Of a stretch of DNA of 64,000 nt, positions 46,498 through 58,352 are shown in pieces (the first letter of the stretch is position 1; the number at the start of each line of letters is the position of its first letter). Origin of the DNA: Sclerotiophoma versabilis (taxonomy: Eukaryota > Ascomycota > Dothideomycetes > Pleosporales > Didymellaceae); assembly GCA_012274445.1 (NCBI GenBank), contig JAAROD010000011.1:682001-746000 (forward strand), read 5' to 3'. Below the pieces are notes generated by a model. The model saw only the letters and a list, made by a program, of their open reading frames with translations. It did no database searches and was not told the DNA's origin. The position numbers and the translations under genes were made by a program.

Positions 46498-48228
46498 CTA
46501 CGCTCTACCAGTCCGCGGCTCAAGCAGAGTCTTTCCACTCGGCCCGCTCTTCTGGAAGCCGTCCTCCCTCGAGAAGACCCTCTGGCCACGGAGAAAAGTC
46601 TCCTTAACAACACCCTTGAGCGTCTTATTCTCATACGGCGAGACCTTGTTGCGGAAGAGCATAGTGCTAGGCTCGACCTGTCTATAATCAGCATTGAACT
46701 CATTGCGAGCGAGCGCAGCATCTCGTCTTCGTCTTCATCGCCAGTGGCAGGAATGACTTACCAAGAACTCGGCAGTCTCGTCAAAGACGACGATATCAGC
46801 GTCGAACCCAACACCTAGGTCGCCCTTGTAGTGCTCAAGACCGACCTGTTTGGCTGTGTTCTTACAGCACCACCGCACAATCTCCTCGATGCTGAAGTTC
46901 TCATCCCTCTTCAGCCCCTCCGTCCAGAGGATTGGCAATCCCAACCCAACGCTGGAAATGCCACCCCACGCACCGAAGAAATCGCCCTTCTCCTCTGGCC
47001 CTTGCATTGGCGTTTCTGGTCCATCATCGCTGGAATCGCAATCCTGGTCATGGTTAAGTGTCTTAGTGGTGTGTTTTCTCGGTGCGAGATGAGGTGGGAG
47101 AAGCTTGATCTCTGGTGTGCAGGGCGAGTGGTCAGACACCACGGTCTGGATGACACCGTCGGCCTGGTCTTGGAGCAGCTCGGTCCAGAGTGCATCTTGA
47201 TTCGACTGTGAGCGGATTGGGGGACAGCACTTGTGTCTTGTGTCGCCCTCTTCGATGCGCTCAGCAGCGAGCGCGAGGTAGTGGAAGCACGTCTCGGCTG
47301 TGATTTTGATGCCCTTTGCGCGTGCTTCGCGCAGCATGGGGATTGCCTCCATCGCAGACAGATGCACAATGTGGAGTTGTAGTTCGGGCGCGAGGTGTGC
47401 AAGGGACAGGATTTCAGCGACGGCGTAGGTTTCGAAGGCAGGTGGTCGGGAAGCGAGGAAGGTGGAGTATGCGGTGAGAGGACCCTTGGGAGCGAGAGGC
47501 GGGTTTGCGCGCTGAACGTCGTCTCCCACTGAGTCTGCAACTGGTGGAATCATCTCGGCATGAAACATCAGTGTTGTTGCTGAGTCCTTCAGCTCAAGAA
47601 GAGCCTTCTCAATATCGACAGAGGATACGGCAGGGAATTCCTCAACCTGTTGGGAGTCAGTGATTAAACTCAATATTTGGAGAAGCGATATACATACACC
47701 ACTGTCACACAAGAAGCCCTTGAAGCCTCGTACACCTGCATCGACCAGACCCTTGAGGTGCTTGTCATTACCTGGAATAATACCACCATAGAATCCGACA
47801 TCTACCCAGCACTTGCCTTGCGAGGCAGCTACCTTGATGTTGAGGTTCTCAACTGTAGTGGTGGGTGGAATAGCGTTCAGCGGCATGTCGACAACTGTGG
47901 TAACACCGCCGAAGGCGGCAGCACGAGTGCCAGTCCAGAAGCCCTCCCATTCTGTCCGTCCAGGCTCGTTGAGATGAACGTGAGCATCGACCAATCCAGG
48001 AAGGAGGATGTGAGGTGAGTAGTCGGTGTATGGTGTGCCTTCCGGGAAATCTGATTGAGGTAGAACAGAATGGAAGATGGTTGTGATCTTGCCAGTGTTT
48101 TGTGAGATTATTATGGTTGCTTCTGTAAGTCGACCAGCGACTACTGCTCTCGAAGAAGCAACGACTTTGATGGGCTGAGACGGCTGGCTGTGCTCTAGCG
48201 GTGGAGGTGAAGTTGCGTGAGGAGCCAT
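46498..48228 (-). CDS. DAL1: Allantoinase, 538 aa
   Basis: Three exons: 48228-47698, 47646-46762 and 46698-46498. The start is MAPHATS; an upstream in-frame ATG (48279) adds 17 unconserved residues. Metal site motifs of cyclic amidohydrolases are visible: HVHLNEPGRTEWEGF, the bridging Lys in GVRGFKGFLC, LMFHAEM, LHIVHLS and the Asp in VVSDHSPC. Intron 1 (51 nt, 47647-47697) splits CDSG from VEEFPAVSS and is stop-free and 3n, so its retention would not be noticed by ORF length. Intron 2 (63 nt, 46699-46761) is inferred from the need to reach TMLFRNKVSPYENKTLKGVV; its acceptor (CAATGAG) is atypical, so the junction may be off by a few residues. The enzyme opens allantoin to allantoate in purine-nitrogen use. 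Confidence 0.92.
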
Positions 48229-51200
48229 GTTGACTGATGTAAGGCGTGACTCTGAGGAAACTAGAGCTGACCCTTTCAACTCTACTATTGAGGATGAGGT
48301 TTTAATTATAGATGCTCAGCCTCGGCAAACGCGGGGAAGACCAGGTGGGATGTGGGATGCTCGTATAGGACAATGATAAGCAGTGATAAGGAGTGTGTGG
48401 TGTTGAGTGTGATTGTCAAATTGGAGAAGGCTGGCTTTCGCAAAAGCTTGAACAACTCGAAATTAAAGTCGAGTACAGCAGTCAAAAGATGCTATGCTAA
48501 CGATGATACCAAAAACGCCCAAACCTGGGGTACAGGTCTCTTATCTATGCACCAAAATGGGCATCCGAGATCTTTCGTCAAACCCCGGAAAAGACATGGC
48601 GCCAGGGGGCCGTAGTCTGGCGGCCACAAACCGCCTCGTTTTACTCGATCAAAATTGGTACTCGGGTAGATATGTAAGGTTATCACCATCCCTTGGCGAT
48701 GCATCTCGAACCTGCTCCCGCTATTCGGCGCGAGCGCGGCCAGCACGGTCTCAGCCGTAGCTTCGTGCGAAGTAGTTAAACACAGATCTCGCATCGAACT
48801 TTGAACTGCAATTTCGAAGGCCACAGTTAGACATCTTGGGAGACACCAGTGTGCGATTTCGACAGTAGTACAGCTAGTGCCGAAGATGCAGCTGGCGAGA
48901 TTTCTTTGTTAAGCGGAGGCGGCCGTGTAACTGATAAGCCATGGAGTTGTATCGTATCTTGCCGAGACCAGTGCTTGATCGGCGCTAATGTCAAGGGAAC
49001 TAGCGCAGGGTCGGTCCAACGTCATGTTCCTAATAAAGCTTCAAGCCCTCAAGATATCGAAAGTTGAAAATAGAGAGGTGAGTTTCAGCCTGTGCGTATG
49101 GTTTCTCTTGTCTTCGATACTGACATATGTTGTGTAGGAGCATATCGTTGCCGGTCCTCGAGCTCACGGTAGCCAGCGCCGAAAACGCCGGAGAGGCTAG
49201 CACACCGTCAGCCCACGCACCTCTCAACATGCCTGCATCCGAGTTTCTTGTTACTCGATAGACAAGGATCTCATCGAGTAAGAGAAACCAAACCCAGTTT
49301 CAGGACAGCCTCTTGGTGGTTTAAGCGCATCATGGAAAGCTTAAGAAATGTCGGACCTGGCCGAAGACTATTTTGCAACCGAGGGTCATAAATGCCGCTG
49401 CGCTGTGCCTGCGAAGACTGGAGATCTCAAAGGTGCATGCCTACCTCGACCGGACATACCTTTGCGATGCGCACTCGACAACAGGAATGATAGATACGGG
49501 TGACTATGTCTGCACCCCCAACGATGTTCGGCCATGCCCGCTGTCAATCATCACCCACCAGCGCTTATTGTGAGGTGGTTCCTGTCATCGGCGACTTGCG
49601 GCTGGACCCTGTTACGATCGAGTAATGGTTTGCAAATTCCACGCTTCCGGAGATGTTGTCTTTCAGTAGCGCGACCGTGCTGCGCAGTAGAATCAACGAT
49701 AGCGCTCTCCAGCCCGTCTTCGCGTCGTTTGCTACGGTGTTCCAGATGCCGGCGTGGGCACATTGGTCGATTCTGCCAGAAGACTCTTCGTAGCGCCATC
49801 GCAGACTTTGCTTTGCAGTGCGCAATCAAGGAAGGATTTTCGATGCGCTACAGCCGTGAGGCACCAAGCTTGCCATGACAACGCATCTGCTCAGCATGGT
49901 GCGCGTCGCCGGTTCCATTCGCCTGCAGCGTTTCGGGCGCATCGTTGAGGCGCTTGCGCGCTTTTCTGTAGCTGGACTTGTAGATGCGAACATGTGGTAA
50001 GTAATGCCAAATACGCAACTGGGAAGGTGAGCTGGGTCGTCTCGAAAACATGCGCAGAAAGGCATCGCTGTGTTGTAAGATGCGTCAAAACCGGCTGGTC
50101 AGTAAAAAGATGTCTCTCCTACCCTTAAAAATCCGACAGTAGGTCAAGGCCAAGATCAGACCCCGGAGACCTTCAGAGACGTTGAAGATATCTCGGTAAT
50201 ACTCGAAATCAGCGCTCGCTCGGGCGGAAGTTGAGTTGAGGTTTAGCGGACTAATCTCTGGAGTCTCGAGAGCAACCAGACACTCAGATTCATTCGTTGA
50301 CAATTGCCGGCAGAGTTGTAGTCAGACTCGATATTGGCGATTTTGATCTGATGTTGCGTCAGGTCTTTTAAAGGCCCTTGGTCACGATAAACAGCAATCT
50401 CATGAAGACATCTTTCGCAGGCTTCGTAACAGTGGGCATCGTCCAGGATCGCAGAACTGGACGAAGAGGATGTTTCATGATTTCGTAGAATGCTGTGCTT
50501 GGCGCCTCGTTACTAAGATAATGTCTAATACTTCTATTAACCTCGATCCACGGTTGCAACGTCCGTACGAGCTCTGTGATTGTCGCACGGCGCTCCTTGG
50601 TACTGCTGAGGCTCGACCTTGTCGCGGAACCTTACTGGAAGCCTGCGGTACATACGGACATAGATGACGCTTGGATATCTATTTCTTCCAGTAGCGCTCT
50701 GGAAACTGACAATGAGAGCTCGCACACGCCGAGCGTGAAGCCAGCAGGCGATCTGGCTGAGACTTTTTTTGTCCATAGACATCGAAATCGATTAAATTCG
50801 TATTACGATAGTGCGGAATCCATGTTGGCAGACCGACTATGTGGACGCAGGCCGGTTGAATACAAGGTATGTACTTTCCGATCGTTTCGCAAGATAGTTC
50901 GCTCTATCTCGTGGTGAAGTTACTACACCAAACCTGCATAGTCCACTGGCAGTGGGTCCTGTATGTACAATTGGCCGAAGATGCCAGAAGTCCGTACACT
51001 TTGTCTTCTGTGAGTGTTTTTGACGAACCAAGTCGAAAGCGTGAAACAAAAGTATGAACTTCAGGTGAAGCACGATATCAGTCATCATGCTATTGAGTGC
51101 TGATAGCATCGAAGAACATTGCTACGTTGGAAAGCATCTCACGATTTGGTTTCGCTGGATCTGTTGCAGACTATTTCAGTTAACCTTGAAGTTGCTTCAG

Positions 51201-51514
51201 TGCGTCCAAATAAGAGCTCCAGTCTAACGTGATGGATTCGCAGAAAAGGGTGGCGGAGAATACTAGAGCAACCTCCTGGATGGGCCAAATTGGTAAAACC
51301 ATGACGAGTGAATGATGTCGACAATGAAATTGGTGTCACCAGTATCATACACGCCGTGATATTCTCGGGTAGTTTATGCAAGCGTCAGTTTGTGTTTGTC
51401 TATGCAACATTCGGAATGACCCACCTTGGTACACCTGGAGGTCTCCTCGCCACTTCTTTGCCAGCCTTGTATTCCCGGCTGCTACCTCATGCCGCCAAAG
51501 ACCGTCTATCTCGA
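48229..51514. other. Gene-poor 3.3 kb
   Basis: No convincing gene. Short protein-like patches occur on the minus strand at 50368-50560 (VRTLQPWIEVNRSIRHYLSN; YEIMKHPLRPVLRSW) and weaker ones at 50537-51380, but the frames do not join. It may be eroded accessory DNA connected with the HET fragment to the right. No transposon ends or terminal repeats were recognised. Confidence 0.35.
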
Positions 51515-52189
51515 CTAGAAAGTTGGAGGTAACCCCCTTTTGGTGCCAATCTTTATCCAATGAGATCCAAACCCTTTGTGCCTCTGAAAGATGAGATGCA
51601 CGCGGGGCACTTGGATGTTCTCATCGGACATCGACAACTGATCGATGCACACAGCATCCATCCAGAACACACTAATCGTACTGTCACGGCTTGAGGCGCT
51701 GATCATCTCTAGCACAACCGGCGAAACGTTTCGTTGATTTTCGTTGCACAAAATGGAGGCACGCGCGTCCGCATGATCCCATGCGTGTGGAAATGCTTCA
51801 AATGCAGGTGAATACTTGGAGGGTACTTTGGAGAAATCAACATCGGCCGTTTTTGTTGAGCTTTGTGGATCAAATGGTCCTTTGAGCCAAAGCAAACGGA
51901 TGAGGACTTGGACAAGAGCCGGGTGTACTGGTAGCTTGTCGACGCTATGGTGTCGGCGAGGCTTAGGTGGTGTTGATGCTGGTGTCAGTATTGACTGTTT
52001 TTTTTTTGCACGACTAGGACAGTGATTCGTCAGCCGAAGCATACCTTTGCACAGTAAGGCGGCTGTTTGTTCGTAGGGTCCTGGCAGAAAACGTGCCAGC
52101 TCGTAGCCAAGCACACATGCAGATTTAGCCCACTCGTGTTCGATTATGCAACGATCTGCCTCATGAGAAGCAGGAAACAATGTGGACAT
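51515..52189 (-). pseudogene. HET-domain gene fragment or remnant
   Basis: A 224-codon minus-strand frame. Its C-terminal half matches the first part of a HET domain: FEAFPHAWDHADARASILCN, NVSPVVLEMISASSRDS, then SVFWMDAVCIDQLSMSDENI and IQVPRVHLIF, after which the frame runs into non-homologous sequence and stops, so the later HET blocks are missing. An intron (GTATGC near 52045 to a poly-A stretch ending ACAG) may lie upstream. Normally conserved residues are changed (Ser-x-Ala-Trp-Gly reads PHAWD). It may be a truncated pseudogene, or a gene whose 3' exons I could not trace. Confidence 0.5.
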
Positions 52190-52624
52190 AGCGCACAGTC
52201 TGTAGGGATTTAGTCAAGGAGTGCCTATCGTCCTGTTGTCAACTCGTGATTGACTTCGAGGTCTATACATGATCTGGCTTGAGTTATGCCACAATAAAGA
52301 TTATTTATTGGCCTTCAGGCTAGATTTTCAGAAAAGCAAGAAGAAGCTACTGCTTCCGAGCTCGCTTGCGATATGAGCATCCGAAGAGGCATCCTCTTGT
52401 TGCGCTTGTCTGTTTAAGTCAGCAGCAGATTCTGTAGAGTGATGACGCCAGGAATAGACAGGGTGTAATCAGAGATGTAAGGGACAAAGATTCGATTTGA
52501 TGGTATAAAACTCCTGCAATACTTTTGGCAGATTGCGTTGCGTACATTATGTCGTGAAGTGCACAAGTAAAGAGAAATATTGGTAGATGTTCTGCCCTCG
52601 TAAGGCATGAGGCATGTCTCTCAG
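52190..52624. other. Intergenic region
   Basis: About 430 nt of AT-richer spacer between the HET fragment and the 3' end of the DUF1917 gene; nothing recognised. Confidence 0.4.
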
Positions 52625-54013
52625 CTAATAGAAGCTCTTGAGGATCTTTCGCTCCTGTTGTGAGGCTGTGTTTTGGGACGCAGACAGCTCAGCTGTCCGA
52701 GCGGCAGCGAGCATCTTCTGGCTAGTGTAGAGACTTGCTTGCAATCCGTATTTGTTGGCAGTTGTTGAGTAAAGGTCCAGGTACGTGAAAGCATCAGACT
52801 TGTAGTAGATGCTTCGACCGTGACGGAGTAGACCTAGATCTTCAAGCTCCTTGAGTACATGTAGTACGTCTTCTTCGTCTCTGAAGTCCTTGGTGTAGAC
52901 GCAGACTGGTCACTAGTTAGCCACAATCCTTGTATTAGAGGGCTAGCGTATTGAACCTACTCAGTCGCTCATCTTTGTCATCGTCAGGGGCCACCTTGGC
53001 CATCGGTCCGAGACGGTCGGTTATGACGGCTTCGACAACGGTCTTCCACGTCCGAGTGACTTCTTCAGCTTTAGGGAACAGCATCCACTGTTATGGCGAT
53101 TAGCTCGAGACAACCTAATTCAGATGTAATTTGTGGGCTTACCTTCCCTGACAAAACACCCGTCTCAACTGCCAGCTTGGTCAGGCTTTGCTGCAACGCT
53201 TTGGTCTCCTGGTTCCATGCTCGTGTGACTGTGCTCCTTGGACTAAAACGCCCCTTCTCTTCAATCTCAATCCGCTTTTGAAATGAATCTGCAAGCAGCT
53301 TTGCGCCACGGTCCTTAAACGCAGCAACTCGAGGAGCTGCAGACTTATCACACGGGTCACGGTGAGGGTTTGCTGCGCAGATCCACTCGCAAGTCAGTGA
53401 CGATGTGGTCAGCGGAGGGACGCGCTTGACGAACGCTTCAGCGGATTCGCCTAGCTGCCAGGAAAACGGCTGGTCCTCCATGGGGTTGAACATTCTGCGA
53501 CGTGGCGCCGCTTCGGGTGAAGAGTCCCGTTTACGCTTGCCTTTGCCTAATCTTGCGAGTCGTTCTTCTTCCATGACTTCCCTGTCAAGGCCGGAGAAAC
53601 CAGGGAGCTTGTTAGCACGCGTCGAGGTGGTAAGTGGCATGACCTTCTTGGTCGGTGTAGTATCGACGTCTGAGGCAACTTCCTTGCGAGCTTGGAGTTT
53701 GACCGGTGACACAATAGCATTCAAGTCCTTACTGAGGGATGACCAGAAGGCCTTCGGTGTGTTCTGGTTGCTGAGTGACTCTTGGTGTTCTCGTTCATTT
53801 TCATCCCCTAAGGTACTATCAGCGTCACGAGTCACACAAGATCGTGGTGAGTGACGAGCGATGAGCAAGGTGAGCGACAATAGGTTCTCATGATTGCCCA
53901 TTTGACGGTGAATGACGTGATGTAAGCTGCAAGTTACAGTTGCACTCACCGTAGAAGCTTGAATCATCAGAAACCCATCCAGCGCCTTCGACTATCTCCT
54001 CTGTCGCCGCCAT
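52625..54013 (-). CDS. DUF1917 (Bles03-like) protein, 378 aa
   Basis: Four exons: 54013-53950, 53807-53143, 53087-52961 and 52905-52625, with introns of 142, 55 and 55 nt that restore a single frame. It starts MAATEEIVEGAGWVSDDSSFYG. The second exon is Lys/Arg-rich and probably disordered (LARLGKGKRKRDSSPEAAP), followed by a patch FSWQLGESAEAFVKRVPPLT. The last exons carry the DUF1917 core: WMLFPKAEEVTRTWKTVVEA, LGPMAKVAPDD, ICVYTKDFRDEEDVLHVLKE and IYYKSDAFTYLDLYS. The fold of the family (human C11orf68/Bles03) resembles eIF4E; the biological role is unknown. It is divergent from DNA primase, 226 bp between starts, and so may share cell-cycle promoter elements. Confidence 0.82.
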
Positions 54014-54239
54014 GTTTCCAGATTGGGACGCTATAATGGTGGTTGAAGTGTGATGTGATTGGAAGGGTTCCGGATGGGTACGCGTGTGGACGATGACGAC
54101 GCGCCAGTGTCCCAAAGGGACCTTTCAATTTACGCGAAAAGTCGCGCTAGTGCCCTGACGCGTCTCGCAGCTGGCAGTTACGACCCAGCAGCGAGTGCAC
54201 CGCAACAACAGAACACATACACAAATCCCATACGAAAGA
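54014..54239. promoter_or_regulatory. Divergent promoter with two MCB boxes and an E2F/MBF-like box
   Basis: The 226 bp between the DUF1917 and primase start codons hold ACGCGT at 54080-54085, ACGCGAAA at 54132-54139 and ACGCGT at 54158-54163. ACGCGT is the MluI cell-cycle box bound by MBF; ACGCGAAA fits the related MBF/E2F consensus. In yeasts DNA replication genes including primase are MBF targets, so G1/S control is the likely reading. Confidence 0.65.
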
Positions 54240-55785
54240 ATGCCACACTCAGTATCGCCAGGATCGACACCAGCGGACGAGTCTTCGCGGGAGATGTCGC
54301 AAGCCGAGGATATCAAGCCAGAGCCAGAAACACAGGATGCAACAATGGAGGATGCGCCCAGTCCACCGGCACCAGCAGAGAAATCGAAGGTCAACTTAGA
54401 GGAGCTCTTCGCCGATGATTCAGACGGTGAATTTGCGTCGAGCGCGCCGGTCAAGTCTGAAGAAGAGGCCTCCCAGCCAGCACCACTGTACGCTCTTATC
54501 CTCTTCCCAGCAGCACCTACTCACGTCTGGCAGCAAGGTCACAAGCCGGTCATCCTTCTCCGACCCTGAAATTATGCGCGCCTTCTACCAACGCCTCTTT
54601 CCTTTCCGTTACCTCTTCCAATGGCTGAACCACAGCCCTACACCCGCAAACGATTTCGCCCATCGAGAGTTCGCATTCACTCTTCCTAACGACGCATACC
54701 TGCGATACCAATCCTTTCCCACCGCCGATCTACTTCGCAAGCAATGCATACAGATGCTGCCCTCCCGTTTCGAAATCGGTCCCATGTACAGCACAAACCC
54801 ACGAGATCGCAAGACTCTTCGCAAGGCCAGCGCATTCCGCCCACTCATGAAAGAGCTGGTGTTCGATATCGATATGACAGACTACGATGATATCCGTACA
54901 TGTTGTACTGGCGCATCTATCTGTCACCGATGCTGGGCTTTTATCACAATGGCTATCAAGGTTGTAGACGTTGCACTGCGCGAAGACTTCGGCTTCTCTC
55001 ATATCCTGTGGGTTTACTCTGGACGCCGTGGAGCCCACGCCTGGGTCTGCGACAAGCGCGCACGCCTTATGGATGATCAAAAGCGCCGTGCGATAGCCGG
55101 CTACCTTGAGCTCCTCAAGGGTGGCGATCAAGGCGGCAAGAAGGTCAATGTCCGTCGTCCTCTGCATCCACATCTTGAGCGCAGTCTCAACATCCTCAAA
55201 GAGCACTTTCAGACATCTATCTTAGCAGAGCAAGACCCCTGGGCCGCCTCAGACAAATCAACTCACCTCCTCAACCTCCTCCCCGACCCTACGCTACGCG
55301 CTGCGCTGCAGAAGAAATGGGATTCTGCGCCAAACCGTCCCAGTGCAAGCAAATGGGCAGATATCGACACACTAGCCAAGTCCGGTGCACTATCAAAATC
55401 AAGCAAAGAGCTACTCGAAGCAAAACAAGACATTGTACTGGAGTACACTTACCCGCGACTTGACGCCGAAGTCTCCAAGAAGCTGAACCATTTGCTCAAG
55501 AGCCCGTTCGTTATTCACCCCGGTACAGGGCGCGTTTGCGTTCCCATCGACACAAGAAAGGTCGAAGACTTCGATCCTCTAAATGTGCCCACTGTCACAC
55601 AATTACTGCAAGAGATCGACGAGTGGGAAGGTGAGGAAGGCGAGAAGAAGTTACAGGACTGGGAGAAGACAAGCCTCAAGCCGTATGTTGAATACTTCCG
55701 CAAGTTCGTGGCTGGGTTGATGGAGGAGGAGAAGCCAGTGCTAAAGCGTGAGAGGCAAGAGGGGACTGATGCTATGGAGTTCTAA
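54240..55785 (+). CDS. PRI1: DNA primase small (catalytic) subunit, 499 aa
   Basis: Two exons: 54240-54487 and 54534-55785. The 46-nt intron (donor GTACGC, acceptor TCTGGCAG) joins the acidic, disordered N-terminus (NLEELFADDSDGEF) to the folded part, which starts SFSDPEIMRAFYQRLFPFRYLFQWLN. The catalytic Asp pair lies in KELVFDIDMTDYDD, the zinc-binding cysteines in CC and SICHRCW, and the conserved SGRRGAHAWVCD follows. PTVTQLLQEI and a charged C-terminus end the protein. It makes RNA primers with Pri2 and Pol alpha. The ATG of MPHSVSPGSTP is chosen because an upstream in-frame ATG (54195) lies inside promoter-like sequence. Confidence 0.95.
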
Positions 55786-57212
55786 GCGTTTCAGCGTGAT
55801 GGCACACAAAGCGCATTGCATGACTTGGGTGTCTGTGTTTGGCGTTGATTAGCAAAGTCCGGATTTGGGTTTTTAAGGCGTCGCAACAAGTACTGTGTGG
55901 TTCGAACTGAAGATCTTATGCAATTGCAAATACTGGTGGCACGGCTCCTATAAAAGCTTAAACTTCCTGTGAGTACTCAATCCCAACATCTTACGCCGAT
56001 ATCTGCGCAGACATTGTCGAGCTTCTCTTTCTTGCTGCACGCTCCTGGCATTGCTTGATTTCCTCCACAGATCCCGTCTCTGCTAGTGTCTCGTTCCATT
56101 GCGGTGCCATACTATTCGCACTCGCCAAGTACCTTGCCATATGCTCCGGCGTCTTCGTATCACGTTTAGACAGCAAGTTAACCAGCAAACTCCGCAGCCT
56201 CGCCAACGCCGAACTCCTGGCATTGTGCTTGGAACTGGAAGAAAGCGGGAAGCCATTGGGCCAGCGCTGAGGCAGGTTCACTGTGCTGTTGTGATGTGCG
56301 TGCTTGCTCCGGACAAAGACGCAGTTTCAGGACCGAGTGCGGCCGTGAGCTCCATATATCGATCTCGAGCGTGATGATGCCTATCAAGATAAGGTACCCT
56401 AGTAGTTGGTTTCATGAATTTGTTGGCAGCTGTTGCCGTTGCAGCTAGTGATTGGTAAGAGACTACGGTTTGGACTTGCTCCACCCATACCTGAAGAGAC
56501 ATGGTAGAAGGCAGTGAGTTGTGGACCACTACGGAAGGCGGAACGGGTTCGAAGTGAGTAGAGAGAGTATAGTCTTCCAGCATTTACAGCAAAAACGAAT
56601 TCATAGCGAGACTCAATTGACTTGTCAGGGTCCACGACACCTCGGGGTTCAATTGCGTCGTAATTATTTTTTTCGCTTGGGGCTCATCCTAGCTTGAAGA
56701 TGGCTGTGGCTTGCAGTACTGTCCATTTGCCATGTAGTTGTCATTCGTCGGTGCAGGCAGTACAGACATAGACACAAAGCGAAGTCAAGAAGGCGCTCAA
56801 CCCAAGCCAACAATTGATCAACATCTTGGGAAAGCAGCAACATATCGAGCAGTTTCTAGCATACTTTTTGCTCAAGACAGTCGAACAAAAAGGGTTCTGT
56901 ATGTCCACGAAGGCTGCTCACGTCGGCGAGTATGCGTCGTCCGCCGGCAGCATGCCACTGAAGCAATTCCTGGTGTTCATATACATGAGCGAGAGCCCTA
57001 TCGCAAATACGGGAGACAACAAGTGTGATTTTAGACAGGTTGCAGCCGCAAAGTAAAGTTGATGTCGGAATGATGCACACGCGAAGCACGCGTCAAACAC
57101 TGCCCCGCATCCATATCCCCACTATCCCAATCCAACCTCACTCCCGCGCACCTCGCACAAAAGCGCAAAAAAAGAAATTCGCGTGATCCCATTCACTGGG
57201 CACGGAAGCTAG
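55786..57212. other. Gene-poor 1.4 kb with weak small ORFs
   Basis: Two adjacent minus-strand frames (56583-56278, MLEDYTLSTHFEPVPPSV..., and 56281-55991, MNLPQRWPNGFPLSSSSK...) have protein-like composition and could be one short gene with an unseen intron or a frameshift between them at about 56280. A plus-strand frame at 56814-57056 is weaker. None has a recognisable family, so no CDS is called. Confidence 0.3.
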
Positions 57213-57299
57213 TGTCGCTTCTGTGGATCGAACACAGTACCTCCAGATTTAGTGACTGAGAACTTCAGTCTGGCGCTCTCCCAAGTGAGCTAAAGCGAC
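57213..57299 (-). tRNA. tRNA-Phe (GAA) with 14-nt intron
   Basis: Read on the minus strand from 57299: acceptor GTCGCTT pairs with AAGCGAC at the 3' end (57220-57214), discriminator A at 57213. The A box TAGCTCACTTGG and B box TGTTCGATCCA are intact. The anticodon stem CCAGA/TCTGG holds the loop CTGAAGA, anticodon GAA. A 14-nt intron (57249-57262) sits at the canonical 37/38 position. Mature length is 73 nt. Confidence 0.95.
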
Positions 57300-58352
57300 T
57301 GGAAGACAATTGCCTGATGGGGTAATTGTTGAAGACTGTTTGAATTACGCCACTTACATAGTGATCAGTTGTACTCGCAGTGTGCGGGGAGCTCGATGGG
57401 TCGCTGGATGGACAGAGATGAGCTCTAGGTGTGTGGTCGATTTCGGTAGAGGCCCACTTGGTTCGTGGTGGTTATGGCGAGTGTGGTGCACTGAAGTTTG
57501 CCGCACACCGAAATGGACAACGAGAAATGCAACAACCACACCAGGTCCAAATTGTGTCATATTTGTAGAGACTATACGTGGTAGTCTTTGTAGCGTTTTG
57601 ACCACTTCTGACTCAATTTCATGGCCTGGTGTGAGTGCTTCGAATTTTAATGCAACATAAAATGTGTTGTCAGTCAGCGAATATTGCAAACCATTACTGC
57701 CTTGGGACAATCTTTGACAGGCAGCGAGCTGGGAAGTAGACCAACCCCAACCGGAGATTATGCCACAGAGCTTGGAGCGAGCATGCGAATATCTCTTGCC
57801 GCAGAATCAATAGCACCAAGCTTACCGCGACGAGCACATCGAGAGCGGCGTGGGGATCTGCGACATCGACATCAGCGCAATATTCTGCGACATCGACACC
57901 AGTGCAACATTAAGCCACAAGCAATATGTATCTGCTGCAGACCATGGTCTAAAACGCTCACCACCGGCGAGATTCGTTGCATACCAACACGGAGCCAGCT
58001 ACAATGTAGTGGTACAGTTTTGTTCGATATAGAGTTGTAGCCGGCAAACCGACGAGTACCACCGTGATTTTGTAAAGAAAACCACCGTGTAGGTTCAGAG
58101 ATATTGAATTTTTGTTGCAGCCATCCCACACGTATGGGCGACACCGACACGGTTGTTTATCGACACCGCTTTATTAGAAGCAAAAAGACATAATCCCTAG
58201 CAGCCGATGCTACCAGAAGATAGTCCATGCCATTCGGTCCGTTGTTCTCGCTTAGCGCGCCCTCGTCCGTCATCGCACATTCACCCTTCCAGACCCCCCA
58301 CAACACCAAAAAAAAGGACTCCTGGAGTGTTCGATTATTATCGAACGAAAGC
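57300..58352. other. Spacer between two tRNA genes
   Basis: About 1 kb with no supported gene. It contains a 27-bp imperfect direct repeat at 57858-57911. Confidence 0.4.
57858..57911. repeat. 27-bp imperfect tandem duplication
   Basis: CTGCGACATCGACATCAGCG... (57858-57884) is followed directly by a second copy (57885-57911) with three mismatches. No flanking ORF explains it. Confidence 0.85.

Noticed and set aside
48229..51514. Transposon remnant
   Set aside because: No transposase or reverse transcriptase motifs, terminal repeats or target duplications could be found by eye.
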